Below are positions 8,744 through 17,882 of a DNA stretch of 64,000 bases, one piece after another. A program made the translations under genes and the position numbers. Below the pieces are notes generated by a model. The model was given only the letters and a program-made list of their open reading frames with translations. It was not told the origin of the DNA and searched no databases. The stretch covers positions 1-64,000 of the forward strand of contig JBOHUC010000016.1 of the NCBI GenBank assembly GCA_050733935.1, in the 5' to 3' direction. How positions within the stretch are numbered: the stretch's first letter is position 1; each line of letters starts with the position of its first letter. Source of the stretch: JBOHUC01 sp050733935. GTDB taxonomy: Bacteria; Eisenbacteria; RBG-16-71-46; DASYSL01.

Positions 8744-8952
8744 CCGCCCCCCCGGGATTTCCGCGCCGGACCGGCGGCCTTCACGAGTGAGAGTGGAGCG
8801 ATGCGTGCGAGCAGGAGCCGCTGCACCGCTTCCGGGCCGAACGAAACGCGATACGCGAGCGCTTCCCCCGCCCCTGTGATCGCGAGGACGAGACCCTCGC
8901 CGAAGGACGGATGCGCCACAGTGTCACCGACCTGAAATGCCGGAACGCTCAT
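8740..8952 (-). CDS. Small Tudor-like (UvrD/PcrA C-terminal type) protein
   Basis: 70 residues. The core FQVGDTVAHPSFGEGLVLAI resembles the small beta-barrel at the C-terminus of UvrD/PcrA helicases, where VGDRVxHxxFGxG is the hallmark and which contacts RNA polymerase. Here it stands alone with a basic tail (PARKSRGGG). It overlaps alr at its start by 29 bases and cdd at its end by 4, so it is embedded in the operon. A role in binding nucleic acid or RNA polymerase is inference from the fold; it may simply be an operon passenger. Confidence 0.6.
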   Translation of the reverse strand: MSVPAFQVGDTVAHPSFGEGLVLAITGAGEALAYRVSFGPEAVQRLLLARIAPLSLVKAAGPARKSRGGG

Positions 8953-10156
8953 CCAACACCTCCTCTATGTCCGTCGGCGGAGCCACGCGCGGGTCCATCT
9001 CCCCGACGAGCGTGATCACGCGCCACGGCTTGCCTCCGCGCAAATAGACGCGGGTCACCCGCTTTCCGATGGTGCAAAGGATTTCGTAGGGCAGCGTCTC
9101 GCTCCAGCCGGCGAGCTCTTCCGCCGGGATCGACGCCCCGTTCTGCCGGCCGAACAGCACGACGGGATCGCCCGGCCGGGGCAGGCGCTCCTGGGCGAGA
9201 TCGGTCAGGTCCACCATCGTGAGGTCCATCGTGACGCGACCGACGATTGGAACGCGGCGCCCGGTCACCAACATAGCACCGCGATTCGAGCACAGCCACG
9301 AATAGCCGTGTCCGTAGCCCACCGGCACCACGCCAATCACGCTGTCGCGCGCGGTCACGAACGTACGGCCGTACGAGACGGGCCGCCCGGCCCGCATGCG
9401 GCGCACCTGGACGAGACGAGAGCGGAACGACATCGCAGGCTTGAGATCCGCGGCTCCCTGCGCGTGCGGCGGCTCGAGTCCGTACGCGGCGAGCCCGGGA
9501 CGCACGAGCTGCATGCGGCCCTCGGGAAGCCGGAGCGTGGCGGCGGAATTCGCGGCGTGGACGAACGGCGGCGTGAGCCCGCGCTCGCCGAGCGCGCGCA
9601 GCACTTCCTCGAAGCGCAGAACCTGGTGGCGCGAGAACGTCAGGTCCTCGGCATCGGCGTCGGGAAAGTGCGTGTAGACGGAACCGACGCGCACGCCGGG
9701 CAGCGCGTCCACGGCGGTCAGGAAGTCCACCGCTTCGGTCGCGTCGATGCCGGTGCGCCCCATCCCCGTGTCGACCTCGACGTGGACGCGGCACGGCCGT
9801 CCGCGCTCGAGGGCGGCCTGCGACAGCTCGCGCGCGAAGTCGAGCGACGGCAGCGTGGGCTCGAGGCCGTGCACGAGCGCCTGCGGAATCTCGCTCGCGA
9901 GCAAGGGCGAGAGCACCCACACGTCCTCGGTGACCCCCGCGGCCCGAAGCTGCATGCCCTCGTGCAGGGTCGCGACGCCGAACTGGCGCACGCCCCGTTG
10001 GGCCGCGGCACGCGCGACCTCGACGGCGCCGTGGCCGTACGCATCGGCTTTGACGACGAGAAGGATTTCGCGATCCACGTCGGTCGCCCGACGGATCGCA
10101 TCGAGATTGGAATCGAGGATGTCGAGATCGACTTCGACCCACGACGAGAAGGGCAC
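8924..10156 (-). CDS. alr: Alanine racemase
   Basis: 410 residues. Interconverts L- and D-alanine for peptidoglycan, using pyridoxal phosphate. The PLP lysine lies in VVKADAYGHGA (about residues 34-44); the catalytic tyrosine region reads VVPVGYGHGYSWL and is followed by GRVTMDLTMVDLTD. About 25 residues follow the normal end. GTG start at 10156 is well supported by GGAGG six bases upstream. First gene of a minus-strand operon that continues with the Tudor-like gene, cdd, deoC and the pyrimidine phosphorylase; linking D-alanine supply with nucleoside salvage is probably co-transcription rather than one pathway. Confidence 0.95.
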   Translation of the reverse strand: MPFSSWVEVDLDILDSNLDAIRRATDVDREILLVVKADAYGHGAVEVARAAAQRGVRQFGVATLHEGMQLRAAGVTEDVWVLSPLLASEIPQALVHGLEPTLPSLDFARELSQAALERGRPCRVHVEVDTGMGRTGIDATEAVDFLTAVDALPGVRVGSVYTHFPDADAEDLTFSRHQVLRFEEVLRALGERGLTPPFVHAANSAATLRLPEGRMQLVRPGLAAYGLEPPHAQGAADLKPAMSFRSRLVQVRRMRAGRPVSYGRTFVTARDSVIGVVPVGYGHGYSWLCSNRGAMLVTGRRVPIVGRVTMDLTMVDLTDLAQERLPRPGDPVVLFGRQNGASIPAEELAGWSETLPYEILCTIGKRVTRVYLRGGKPWRVITLVGEMDPRVAPPTDIEEVLDERSGISGR

Positions 10157-10192
10157 GGAACCTCCGGGACCGGGAGAGGGGCGCGCAGGCCC

Positions 10193-10221
10193 AGTGTACG
10201 GGCGTGCGGCGGCGAGGGCAA
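10193..10221 (-). promoter_or_regulatory. Predicted promoter of the alr-cdd-deoC operon
   Basis: Minus strand: TTGCCC (10221-10216), 17-bp spacer, TACACT (10198-10193). Predicted start near 10186 gives a leader of about 30 bases containing the GGAGG of alr. It lies back to back with the mazG promoter. Confidence 0.5.
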
Positions 10222-10235
10222 GGCGGGCGAAGCGA

Positions 10236-10265
10236 TTGTCGCGAGCCGGACCGGTCCGCTATTCT
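10236..10265 (+). promoter_or_regulatory. Predicted promoter of mazG, giving a leaderless mRNA
   Basis: Plus strand: TTGTCG (10236-10241), 18-bp spacer, TATTCT (10260-10265). Only six bases separate the -10 hexamer from the GTG start at 10272, and there is no ribosome binding site, so the transcript would begin at or next to the start codon. Confidence 0.5.
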
Positions 10266-10271
10266 CGCGCC

Positions 10272-11102
10272 GTGAATCCCTCCGATCTCAAGACCGGCTC
10301 CGACGCGCGCGGCCAGGGCTTTCTCGAGCTCTGGGACGTGCTCCGTCGTTTGCGCGGCCCCGGCGGCTGTCCCTGGGACCGAGAGCAGACGCTCGCCACG
10401 CTCACGCCGTACATCACCGAGGAGGCCTACGAGATTCTCGACGCCGTCGCGGACGACAAGCCCGACGACATCGCCGAGGAGCTCGGCGACACGCTGTTCC
10501 TGCTCGTCTTCTGCGCCGACGTCCTGACGGAGAAGAGCCCGCACACGCTCGACTCTCTCTGCCGGGCGACTGCGGAGAAGCTCAAGCGCCGCCATCCGCA
10601 CGTGTTCGGGGATCGGACGATCACGACCTCAGGCGCTTCGCTCCGCCAGTGGCAGGAGATCAAGCAGGAGGAGCAGCAGTCGAAGTCGCTCCTTGGGAAA
10701 TCCCCCGCCTCGCTCCCGTCGCTGACCGCGGCGTTCCGGACGCAGGAGAAGGCCGCCTCGGTGGGATTCGACTGGCCCCGGGTCGAGGACGTGGTCGCGA
10801 AGATCGAAGAGGAGCTGGCGGAAGTGAAGTCGGAGCTTGAGGCGCGCGAAGGCGACGGGCCCGGACACCGGAGGCTCGCAGCCGAGATCGGGGACCTCTT
10901 GTTCGCGGTCGCGAACCTCGCGCGCTTCGTACGCGTGGACCCGGAGCGCGAGCTGCGCGCGACCGTGAGCCGTTTTCGCACGCGCTTCCAGCACATCGAG
11001 GATTCGCTGCGCGACCAAGGCTCGCATCCGACGAAAGCGACGCTCGAGGAGATGGACGCGCTGTGGGAGGAAGCAAAAGCCCGCGAAGAGGAGAAATCGT
11101 GA
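10272..11102 (+). CDS. mazG: Nucleoside triphosphate pyrophosphohydrolase MazG
   Basis: 276 residues, matching the two-domain MazG. Hydrolyses (d)NTPs to monophosphate and pyrophosphate, clearing aberrant nucleotides. The N-terminal domain has LRGPGGCPWDREQTLATL and the metal-binding EEAYEILDAV...DIAEELGDTLF helices; the second domain repeats the pattern as KIEEELAEVKSEL and EIGDLLFAVANLARF. GTG at 10272 is the first in-frame start before the conserved region; the same frame is open to 9747, antisense to alr. The stop overlaps the next ATG as TGATG. Confidence 0.93.
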   Translation: MNPSDLKTGSDARGQGFLELWDVLRRLRGPGGCPWDREQTLATLTPYITEEAYEILDAVADDKPDDIAEELGDTLFLLVFCADVLTEKSPHTLDSLCRATAEKLKRRHPHVFGDRTITTSGASLRQWQEIKQEEQQSKSLLGKSPASLPSLTAAFRTQEKAASVGFDWPRVEDVVAKIEEELAEVKSELEAREGDGPGHRRLAAEIGDLLFAVANLARFVRVDPERELRATVSRFRTRFQHIEDSLRDQGSHPTKATLEEMDALWEEAKAREEEKS

Positions 11103-11491
11103 TGGAGACCATTCCCCAGGACCGGAACGCGGCGCTCATGATGAGCCTCGCGCTCGGTCTCGCGCAGGCCGCGTATCAGCAAATGGGCAAGGTGAAGAAC
11201 GAGCTCACCGGGAACATCGAGCGCAACCTCGAGGCAGCGCGGATCACGATCGACACGCTTGCCGCCCTCGAGCAGCGCACGCGCGGAAGCCGGACGGAGG
11301 AGGAGACGCAGATCTTTCAGCGCTCCCTGACCGAGCTCCGCCTCAACTACGTGGACGAGGTCAAGAAGTCCGGCGCGCCCCCGGCCCCCTCCGGGGAACC
11401 GTCCGCCGCGGGACCGTCCGCCGCGGAATCGTCCACCGAGGAGGGCTCCACGCCCGGCCATCGCCTCGACGAGGAAGTCGGGGGCGCGTAA
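11102..11491 (+). CDS. DUF1844 family protein
   Basis: 129 residues. The central segment (ALMMSLALGLAQAAYQQMGK, then NLEAARITIDTLAALEQRT and FQRSLTELRLNYVDEVK) matches the DUF1844 pattern of two amphipathic helices with the I-D-x-L-x-x-L-E signature. The last about 40 residues are Pro/Ser/Glu rich and probably disordered. The ATG overlaps the mazG stop by one base and GAGGAG precedes it, so the pair is translationally coupled. The family has no established function; small DUF1844 proteins are widespread in Deltaproteobacteria, Planctomycetes and FCB genomes. Confidence 0.75.
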   Translation: METIPQDRNAALMMSLALGLAQAAYQQMGKVKNELTGNIERNLEAARITIDTLAALEQRTRGSRTEEETQIFQRSLTELRLNYVDEVKKSGAPPAPSGEPSAAGPSAAESSTEEGSTPGHRLDEEVGGA

Positions 11492-11503
11492 GAGTTCCAA
11501 CCC

Positions 11504-14500
11504 CTACTGCAGCACCATCACCTTCTGTGCGACGCGCTTCCCCTCGACGTCGAGCTGAATGAAGTAGATGCCGGCGCTCACGCGATGACCCTGGTCGTCC
11601 GCTCCGTCCCACAGCACCTGGTGCCGATCGGGACCGGGAAGCGTTCCTTCCATGAGGCTTCGGACCCGGCGCCCCGCAAGGTCGAACGCCGCCAACCGGA
11701 CGGGCGCAGCCGTGGAAAGCTCGAATTCGATACGAACCGAGCCCGTCGTCGGATTCGGCCGCGGCGACAGGAGCGCGATCCGCGCCGGCCGGGCTTCGGG
11801 TTCCTCGACGTCCACGGCCGTCGGTCCGCAGACGGGCGTGCTTGGACACGACGCATCGAACGCCGTGCCGCGGAACAACTCGACCTGGAAGAGCCGGCCG
11901 CGCGGCTGGTCCATGGCGTCGAGCAGCACGATTCCGACCGGGTTCGATCCCACGAACGGTGCGGTCGGCGGATCGATGAGCGACTGGATCGGCGTCGGCG
12001 GCTGGATGCGGAGCGGCTGGGCCATGCGAAGCTTCCCCACGAGAGGCGATGAGATCTCGAGGAAGACGTCGAAGAATCCGTTCGCAGGGAAGAACGGTCC
12101 CGCGCCGAGCTGCGTCAGCGCACCGAGCGTCGAGATCTCCGGCCGGAGCCGGACATCGACCGGCCCGACGGGCGACGCGTTCGAATGGAGCCACAACGCC
12201 AGCATCTCCGTGGGCACGGAGTCGAGACCGTTCGGCAGCTCGACGGCGGCGCTGCGCTCGACCCGGAACCGCCCGGGAAGCGGGGCGAGCGTGACGATCC
12301 CCGCCCCCAGGTCCGCGACCACGCGTCCCATCGCGCAATACGCATCCCGACCGGGTTCCGGCGCCGGATTCCACTCGAGCTCGCTCATCGGAGTCTGGAC
12401 CACCTGCAGAAGGGAGCCGACCGGCTGGCCGGTCTGCCGGTCGAGCAACGGCACCGGACCGAGGCTCTGCAGCACGTCGCCGAGCGGCGGGAATCCGTGG
12501 ATCTGGCCTTCGATGCGCATGGGAAGCGGATTGAACAGGGTCCGTGAGATCGCGGGGAACTCGATCTCGAAGAACACGTCGAAGAAGCTGTCCGCCGGAT
12601 AGACCCCGGGGTCCACGAGCGCCTCGTCGAACAGCGCTCCGCCTGCCGAGACCAGCGTCGGCGATTCACGAACGATGAACGGGCCGAGCGTGGGATGCGT
12701 TCCGCGAAAATCCATCGAGAGGATCTCGAGCGGTCCTTTCCACCGCCGCGACGCGGGATCCCAGAGCGTGGCATCGCGCGACCACTCGAACGTGCCCTGC
12801 GCGACCATCGACCCCATGGTGTCGATGAAGAGCTGCAGTCCGCTCGTCGCCGAGGCAATGGGAGCTTCGATCACGAGGCTCGCATCCCCGAGGCTTCCCA
12901 CGACCACTCCCGCGGTGTTGTAGAGCGGAACCGGCGTGGGCGAACCCACATGAAGGTCGCCGAACGGCGGAATGGACTGGCCCGTCGCCGCGAGATGGAG
13001 CGGATCCCGGTTGTGGAGGGTCGCCCCGTCGACGTCGATCTCGACGAAGACGTCGAAAAAGCTGTCGATCTGAAGCGGGGCGTTTCCTGTCGGCTGGCTG
13101 ACGAGCCCGATCGAGGGCCGCGTGGGACTCTGGCGAAAGACAATCGGGCCGCGGCATCCAACCCCCTTCGAGTCGAAGGCGAGGATCTCCGTGTCGATCT
13201 CGGCCCGATGATCCCACGTGAACACCGGCTCCGCCCCGCGGAGCTCGACGGACGCGCTGGCGTGGTAGGGCTGGGGCCCGGCGGGCTGGAAGATCGTGGT
13301 CTGAAAGAAAACCCGGTTGCGCGCGACCAGCGTGGGATACGCGACGTAGCCGTGCGACGAATTGCAGAGGGTGGCGACGCAGCCGTCCTCGTCGTCGGGA
13401 TCGAGATCGGGCTGGCCGAAATGCGTGCCGCTCGCTCGCAGGACGGGTTTGCCGAGAACGGTGACGCAAGCCGCCTCGTTCAGGATCCCGTAGAGTGCGC
13501 TGCCCGTGCTGCCTCGAACCATGCTTCCTTCGCTCCCCGCGTCCACGCTTTCGTTTTCGTTCGCTTCGAACTTCGTGCTGTTCACTGCGCTCAGCGTCCC
13601 GGCGCTGCCGTCCTTCGTCTGCGTGTGGTTGAGAATGACGGGACGCTGGGGGAATCCTTCAATGATCACAGCCTCTCCACCGCTGGGCTGAATGAGATTG
13701 CGCTCGGTAAAGCCGCTCGCGTGCGAGTACCCGCTCACTTCGTTCGGGCTCAGGATGAAGACCGCGTAGTCCGAGTCGAGCGTCTCTTCATCCAGGCAGG
13801 GTTCGGGGCTGGTTCGGAGTCGATACTGGTTGCGCGGCGTCGGATGCTGAATGGCCCCCTCATGGGGACTCGCGAGCGAAGCCGGCACGTTGTACTCGAC
13901 GATCAGGTCGCTGGGCTTGGTCAGATCCACGACCCCGGGCTGACCCGTACATGGGATCTGGTCTCCGGACACGTTGTGGATACAGGTGAGGCAGCTCCCG
14001 TCGACCAGGATGCAGTCGCCCGGGAACAGCGCAACCGAGGAGCACGTGACGTACGTCGTGTCCGACGATACAGGGTTGATTTGCATCGCGATCACGCGCC
14101 CCGCTCTCGCGTCCACTCCGTCTTCCTGGTCGAATGCACACGCCCAGGAGATTCCTCCCGACGCGGGAGCGAGTCCGTAGTGGATGAAGTCGACCGAAAT
14201 GCCTTCGCCGGAGCTCCCCGCTCGCGCCCACAACTGGATGGTGACGGAGCCCCCGTTCAGGAACAGGGAGAAGTATCCGAGCGCGGGAGTCACCTGGCGG
14301 CCCTCGATTCTGTAGTTGGTGCCGTCTCCCGCCTCGAATCGAACGTAATCGCGTAACCCGAGCTCGAACTGGTCGAAGTGCACGCGGATCCAGGTCGAGT
14401 TCGAAGGAGCGTTGAGCTGCACTTCATGCATAAGGGCCGTCGTTTCACCGGCGTTTCCATACGGCCCGGACTGGTAGCCAACGGGCGCCTTCCCGAAGGG

Positions 14501-14572
14501 CAGTTGGACCGCGAGAGTCGGCGTCGCAAGCAAAGCGACGAGAGATAGAATGAGAACGGTTCGTTGAAGCAT
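11504..14572 (-). CDS. Large secreted repeat protein with FlgD-like C-terminal domain
   Basis: 1022 residues. A signal peptide (MLQRTVLILSLVALLATPTLA) is followed by a unique Cys-containing region to about residue 400. Three diverged modules of about 160 residues follow, each marked by FFDVF/FFDVFFEI/FFDVFLEI near residues 508, 664 and 835. The last about 80 residues form a FlgD-like Ig domain: NPTTGSVRIEFEL, LAGRRVRSLMEG, VLWDGADDQGHRVSAGIYF, ending in AQKVMVLQ. That end is the style of type IX (Por) secretion cargo and of many Eisenbacteria exported proteins. AAAGGAGG precedes the ATG. Likely cell-surface or extracellular; no catalytic motif was seen. The FFDVF module also occurs once in the secreted protein at 59759-60475. 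Confidence 0.85.
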   Translation of the reverse strand: MLQRTVLILSLVALLATPTLAVQLPFGKAPVGYQSGPYGNAGETTALMHEVQLNAPSNSTWIRVHFDQFELGLRDYVRFEAGDGTNYRIEGRQVTPALGYFSLFLNGGSVTIQLWARAGSSGEGISVDFIHYGLAPASGGISWACAFDQEDGVDARAGRVIAMQINPVSSDTTYVTCSSVALFPGDCILVDGSCLTCIHNVSGDQIPCTGQPGVVDLTKPSDLIVEYNVPASLASPHEGAIQHPTPRNQYRLRTSPEPCLDEETLDSDYAVFILSPNEVSGYSHASGFTERNLIQPSGGEAVIIEGFPQRPVILNHTQTKDGSAGTLSAVNSTKFEANENESVDAGSEGSMVRGSTGSALYGILNEAACVTVLGKPVLRASGTHFGQPDLDPDDEDGCVATLCNSSHGYVAYPTLVARNRVFFQTTIFQPAGPQPYHASASVELRGAEPVFTWDHRAEIDTEILAFDSKGVGCRGPIVFRQSPTRPSIGLVSQPTGNAPLQIDSFFDVFVEIDVDGATLHNRDPLHLAATGQSIPPFGDLHVGSPTPVPLYNTAGVVVGSLGDASLVIEAPIASATSGLQLFIDTMGSMVAQGTFEWSRDATLWDPASRRWKGPLEILSMDFRGTHPTLGPFIVRESPTLVSAGGALFDEALVDPGVYPADSFFDVFFEIEFPAISRTLFNPLPMRIEGQIHGFPPLGDVLQSLGPVPLLDRQTGQPVGSLLQVVQTPMSELEWNPAPEPGRDAYCAMGRVVADLGAGIVTLAPLPGRFRVERSAAVELPNGLDSVPTEMLALWLHSNASPVGPVDVRLRPEISTLGALTQLGAGPFFPANGFFDVFLEISSPLVGKLRMAQPLRIQPPTPIQSLIDPPTAPFVGSNPVGIVLLDAMDQPRGRLFQVELFRGTAFDASCPSTPVCGPTAVDVEEPEARPARIALLSPRPNPTTGSVRIEFELSTAAPVRLAAFDLAGRRVRSLMEGTLPGPDRHQVLWDGADDQGHRVSAGIYFIQLDVEGKRVAQKVMVLQ

Positions 14573-14785
14573 CGCGCGCCTCCTTTTTCCCGGAGAGGGA
14601 AGCCGGGCGGGCCGGCAGGAGAACGAGTGGGAGCGCGGTCGGAGGGGGGTGAGTCCCTGACGATCGTGGGGAAGCTTCGGTGGCCCGAAGGAGGGTGTTT
14701 CGACGGGGCGTGCGGGCCGTCCGTGAGGCGGGGAGTTCTGAGGTCCCGACGCGACGACGAATCGCGATCGGGAAGTTGCGGGAAA

Positions 14786-14814
14786 ATGCTAGGCCCGGAT
14801 CCCCGGGCGGTCAA
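14786..14814 (-). promoter_or_regulatory. Predicted promoter of the 1022-residue secreted protein gene
   Basis: Minus strand: TTGACC (14814-14809), 17-bp spacer, TAGCAT (14791-14786). It overlaps the stop codon of the upstream gene. The predicted leader is unusually long, about 205 bases (14573-14779), with no recognised riboswitch. Confidence 0.45.
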
Positions 14815-15677
14815 CCGTGAAGATAGCGCGCCGCCGCACGCGCCATTCGCGTATCGGGATAGAGGGACGCGAGCCTTCGAAGGCTCGGCCGCGCGGCCTC
14901 GATTCCCATGTCCGCCACGTAGACGTCGACCGCCGCCACTCCGAAGCACGCATCGTGGAAGTGGGCGAACATCTCCTCGAGCCAGCGCGACGGGTCGTTC
15001 GCGTAACGCGTGTGCGCGCGCACCTTCCAGAGTCCCCAGTACGCCGCCGTACGATATCCGGTCCGCGGATAGCGCTGGAGGACGGCCTCGTACAGGCGCG
15101 CGGCCTCGTCCTCCCGGCCGATCGCCGGACTCCGCAAGCGCGCGGCACGCGCGAGCGCGGCCCGCACCTGAAGCTCGGAGCCCATGGGTGTCACGATCCG
15201 GAAGCGCGCGAGCACGCGCGTCGTGTCCCCCGCCGCACGACGAATCTCGTAGCGGCCTGCGGGGAGGGGTCCGCCGATTCCCACGTCCAGCGGGTGACGT
15301 TCGGGAAGGGCTGCGATAGCACAGCTCCGCACGAGCTCGCCCACGCGCACGGTCGCGTCGCGTTCGTCGCTCGGGCCCCCGGCGGTCGCGAGCTGCCAGC
15401 GGTCAGAGCGTCCGTCCGGCGAGACGCCGAACAGGCGGAGCACGCCGCGAAGGCGCGCATCCGGGTCGATCCCTCCCGGGGCGTTCTCGTCGCACATCCA
15501 GACCGGCTCGTCTTCGAGGAACTCCGATCCGTCGAGGCGGCGCGCCCAGCTCTCGAGCGGGGTGGCACCGGCCGGGGCCGGTCCTGCTCCCGGGGCAGCG
15601 GCCAGCGCGACGACAGAAGCCGAGACAAAAGCCGCGGCGAGTGCGAGACGTGCGAACCCGACCGTGCGGGAGCTCAC
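14811..15677 (-). CDS. Hypothetical exported protein with a tetratricopeptide-like C-terminus
   Basis: 288 residues, not recognised. A signal sequence (FARLALAAAFVSASVVALAAA, about 8-28) precedes a region that reads like a substrate- or extracellular-matrix-type beta domain (LDGSEFLEDEPVWMCDENAP). After about residue 160 come helical repeats (AARLYEAVLQRYPRTGYRTA; SLRRLASLYPDTRMARAAAR) resembling TPR or YbgF-type repeats. The GTG at 15677 overlaps the methyltransferase stop as GTGA and is preferred; an ATG at 15698 inside the upstream gene is an alternative. Probably periplasmic. It is the last gene of the speB-rlmI operon. Confidence 0.65.
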   Translation of the reverse strand: MSSRTVGFARLALAAAFVSASVVALAAAPGAGPAPAGATPLESWARRLDGSEFLEDEPVWMCDENAPGGIDPDARLRGVLRLFGVSPDGRSDRWQLATAGGPSDERDATVRVGELVRSCAIAALPERHPLDVGIGGPLPAGRYEIRRAAGDTTRVLARFRIVTPMGSELQVRAALARAARLRSPAIGREDEAARLYEAVLQRYPRTGYRTAAYWGLWKVRAHTRYANDPSRWLEEMFAHFHDACFGVAAVDVYVADMGIEAARPSLRRLASLYPDTRMARAAARYLHG

Positions 15678-16855
15678 ACGGCTCGCAGCACGGCGCATTT
15701 GAGGTAGGAGGTCTCGGGTGCGGCGAGGAGCACGGGGTGATCGGGCGATTGCGCACCCCACTGAATGAAACGGAACGGCCGATGCGCGTCGCGCGACGCC
15801 TCCGCGAGGACGCCGAGGAAGTCCTCCGGCGAAACGTGGAACGAGCACGAGCACGTGAAGAGCCACCCGCCCTCGGGCAGGAGAGACATCGCGCGCCGAT
15901 TGAGCTCGCGGTAGCCCTTCAATCCCTCCCTGACCTTCGCGCGGCTCTTCACGAGCGCCGGCGGATCGAGCACGACGACATCGAAGCGCTCGCGGGCCTC
16001 GACGAGCTTCGGAAGCGCATCGAACACGTTCTCGACGTGGAACTCCGTACGATCGAGAAGCCCGTTCAACTCCGCGTTCGCGCGCGCCAGCGACACGGCC
16101 GCCTCCGAGCCGTCGAGGAAGAGCGCCGAGGACGCTCCCTGGCGCAGCGCCTCCATGCCCCATGCGCCGGAATACGAGAAGAGGTCGAGCACGCGCGCGT
16201 TCGACACGCGCCCTGCGACGAGCCTTCGGTTCATGCGCTGATCGAGGAAGAAGCCCGTCTTCTGGCCGCCGAGCGGATCGACGCGGTAGCGAAGACCATC
16301 CGCCTCGATCTCGATCGGCGGCTCGAACGCTCCGTGCCAGACCGAAGTCTCGAGCGGAAGCCCCTCGAGCCTCCGCAGGGGAACGTCGTTTCGGAGAACG
16401 ATCGCCCGCGGGGAGAGGAGCCCCACGAGCGCGTCGCGCACGAGCTCGCGCCGCGCTTCCATGCCGAGGGTCGTGATCTGGACGGTGAGGACGTCGCCGT
16501 AGCGATCGACGGTGAGCCCGGGGAGAAAATCGCCCTCGCTCGCGACGAGTCGGAGCGCGGTCGCACCCGGGAGCACGTCCTCGCGGTAGGCGATCGCACG
16601 CGCGATGCGCTTCCTGAAGAACGCAGCGTCGATCTCGTCCCGGCCGCGCGTGAGGAGCCGGGCCGCGATCAGGGAGTGACGGTTGACGTAGCCGCGCCCC
16701 AGGTAGGCGCCGCGGGAATCGATGACGTCGACGATCGACCCGTCCGGCGGCTCTCCTTCGACGGCGTCGATCTCGTTCGAGAAAATCCAGGGATGTCCCG
16801 CGCGAACCCGCCGGTCCTGGTTCTTCCTCAGGCGCAGGACCGGATGGTCGGTCAC
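15674..16855 (-). CDS. RlmI-type 23S rRNA (cytosine-C5) methyltransferase
   Basis: 393 residues, the RlmI/YccW length. An N-terminal PUA domain (LRKNQDRRVRAGHPWIFSNE) is followed by the class I SAM-dependent methyltransferase: LGGQKTGFFLDQRMNRR, the SAM loop VLDLFSYSGAWGMEAL, VVLDPPALVKSR and the C-terminal LFTCSCSFHV. By family it methylates C5 of a cytosine in 23S rRNA (C1962 in E. coli). The start is GTG at 16855, overlapping the agmatinase stop as GTGA; the open frame upstream is antisense and out of frame with speB. The exact target base cannot be read from sequence. Confidence 0.88.
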   Translation of the reverse strand: MTDHPVLRLRKNQDRRVRAGHPWIFSNEIDAVEGEPPDGSIVDVIDSRGAYLGRGYVNRHSLIAARLLTRGRDEIDAAFFRKRIARAIAYREDVLPGATALRLVASEGDFLPGLTVDRYGDVLTVQITTLGMEARRELVRDALVGLLSPRAIVLRNDVPLRRLEGLPLETSVWHGAFEPPIEIEADGLRYRVDPLGGQKTGFFLDQRMNRRLVAGRVSNARVLDLFSYSGAWGMEALRQGASSALFLDGSEAAVSLARANAELNGLLDRTEFHVENVFDALPKLVEARERFDVVVLDPPALVKSRAKVREGLKGYRELNRRAMSLLPEGGWLFTCSCSFHVSPEDFLGVLAEASRDAHRPFRFIQWGAQSPDHPVLLAAPETSYLKCAVLRAV

Positions 16856-17781
16856 AGCGGTCGATTCACGTCCGGCGGCGCGAGTCGCCCCTGGCTCACG
16901 AGCGTCCAGCCCCAGAGCCGGTACGTGAGGCGTGCGGCGAGAAAATCGGAGCGCACCTGGCCGCCGAGCGGCATGAGCTCCATGATGTCGAACCCGACGA
17001 TCTTCCGCCGCCGGGCCACCTGCGCCACGATCTCGGTCAGCTCGTACCAGTCGAGTCCGCCCGGCTCGGGCGTGCCGACGCCCGGCACCGTCGCCGGATC
17101 GAAGCAGTCGAGATCGACCGTGATGTAGACCTCGTCGGTCAGCGCGTCGGCAATGGCCGAGTAGTCGCCGCGCAGGCTGCGAGTCTTCCGCGCGCTGAAC
17201 ACAGGCCACTTCTTCTCCGCGATCACCTCGGCCTCTTCCTCGCTGATCGAGCGGATGCCGACCTGTACGGCAGGCACCATCTCGCGGACGCGCCGCATGA
17301 CGCACGCGTGGCTCCACGGCGTTCCGTGGAACTCGTTGCGCAAGTCGCCGTGCGCGTCGAACTGGAGCACGGAGAGATTCTTGTACTTCTTCGCGTACGC
17401 GCGCACGGGACCGCTCGTGATCGAGTGCTCTCCGCCGAGCGTGATCACGCACTTGTCGAGGTCGAGACCCCAGGCCACGGCCTCCGCGACGCGATCCACC
17501 ATCGCCTTCGGATCCGCGACCACCTCGAGATCGGGCAGAGTGTGGATCCCGTGCTCGTAGAACGCACCGAGCTCCTCGTCGTAGAGCTCCATGGACTGCG
17601 AGGCGGTGATGATGGCGCGCGGGCCCAGGCGGGCGCCGCTCATGTACGACACGGTCCCGTCGTACGGCACGGGCAGGATCACCGCGTGCGCACGCTCGAG
17701 ATTCGTGATCGATTCGTCCAGGCCGCCGAACGCGAAATCCACGGTGTGCGGCGGGCGCGTCGTCGTGAGGCTCCGGCTCAT
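16852..17781 (-). CDS. speB: Agmatinase-family ureohydrolase
   Basis: 309 residues. Ureohydrolases hydrolyse agmatine (or arginine, guanidinobutyrate) to a diamine and urea with a binuclear manganese centre. All metal motifs are present: GGEHS, QFDAHGDLR, SHACVMRR and TVDLDCFDP. The C-terminal GFDIMELMP carries the expected glutamate. SpeB-like length and the early GARLGPRAI loop favour agmatinase; no speA was seen nearby to confirm it. AAGGAG precedes the ATG. A hairpin terminator lies upstream between this gene and the acidic-protein gene, so it may be partly separately transcribed. Confidence 0.85.
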   Translation of the reverse strand: MSRSLTTTRPPHTVDFAFGGLDESITNLERAHAVILPVPYDGTVSYMSGARLGPRAIITASQSMELYDEELGAFYEHGIHTLPDLEVVADPKAMVDRVAEAVAWGLDLDKCVITLGGEHSITSGPVRAYAKKYKNLSVLQFDAHGDLRNEFHGTPWSHACVMRRVREMVPAVQVGIRSISEEEAEVIAEKKWPVFSARKTRSLRGDYSAIADALTDEVYITVDLDCFDPATVPGVGTPEPGGLDWYELTEIVAQVARRRKIVGFDIMELMPLGGQVRSDFLAARLTYRLWGWTLVSQGRLAPPDVNRPL

Positions 17782-17805
17782 CTGTCTGTGCTCCTTGCGG
17801 GACCC

Positions 17806-17840
17806 AAATGCGAAGGCGCGGGGAGGTCGCTCCCCGCGCC
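17806..17840 (-). terminator. Hairpin terminator between the acidic-protein gene and speB
   Basis: An 11-bp perfect stem (GGCGCGGGGAG against its complement, 17815-17840) with a 4-base loop, followed on the minus strand by TTCGCATTT. The T-run is weak, so read-through into speB is likely. Confidence 0.5.
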
Positions 17841-17882
17841 GGCCAGGCCTACGCGATTGCGCGATCCCCTGCGGGGACGCGG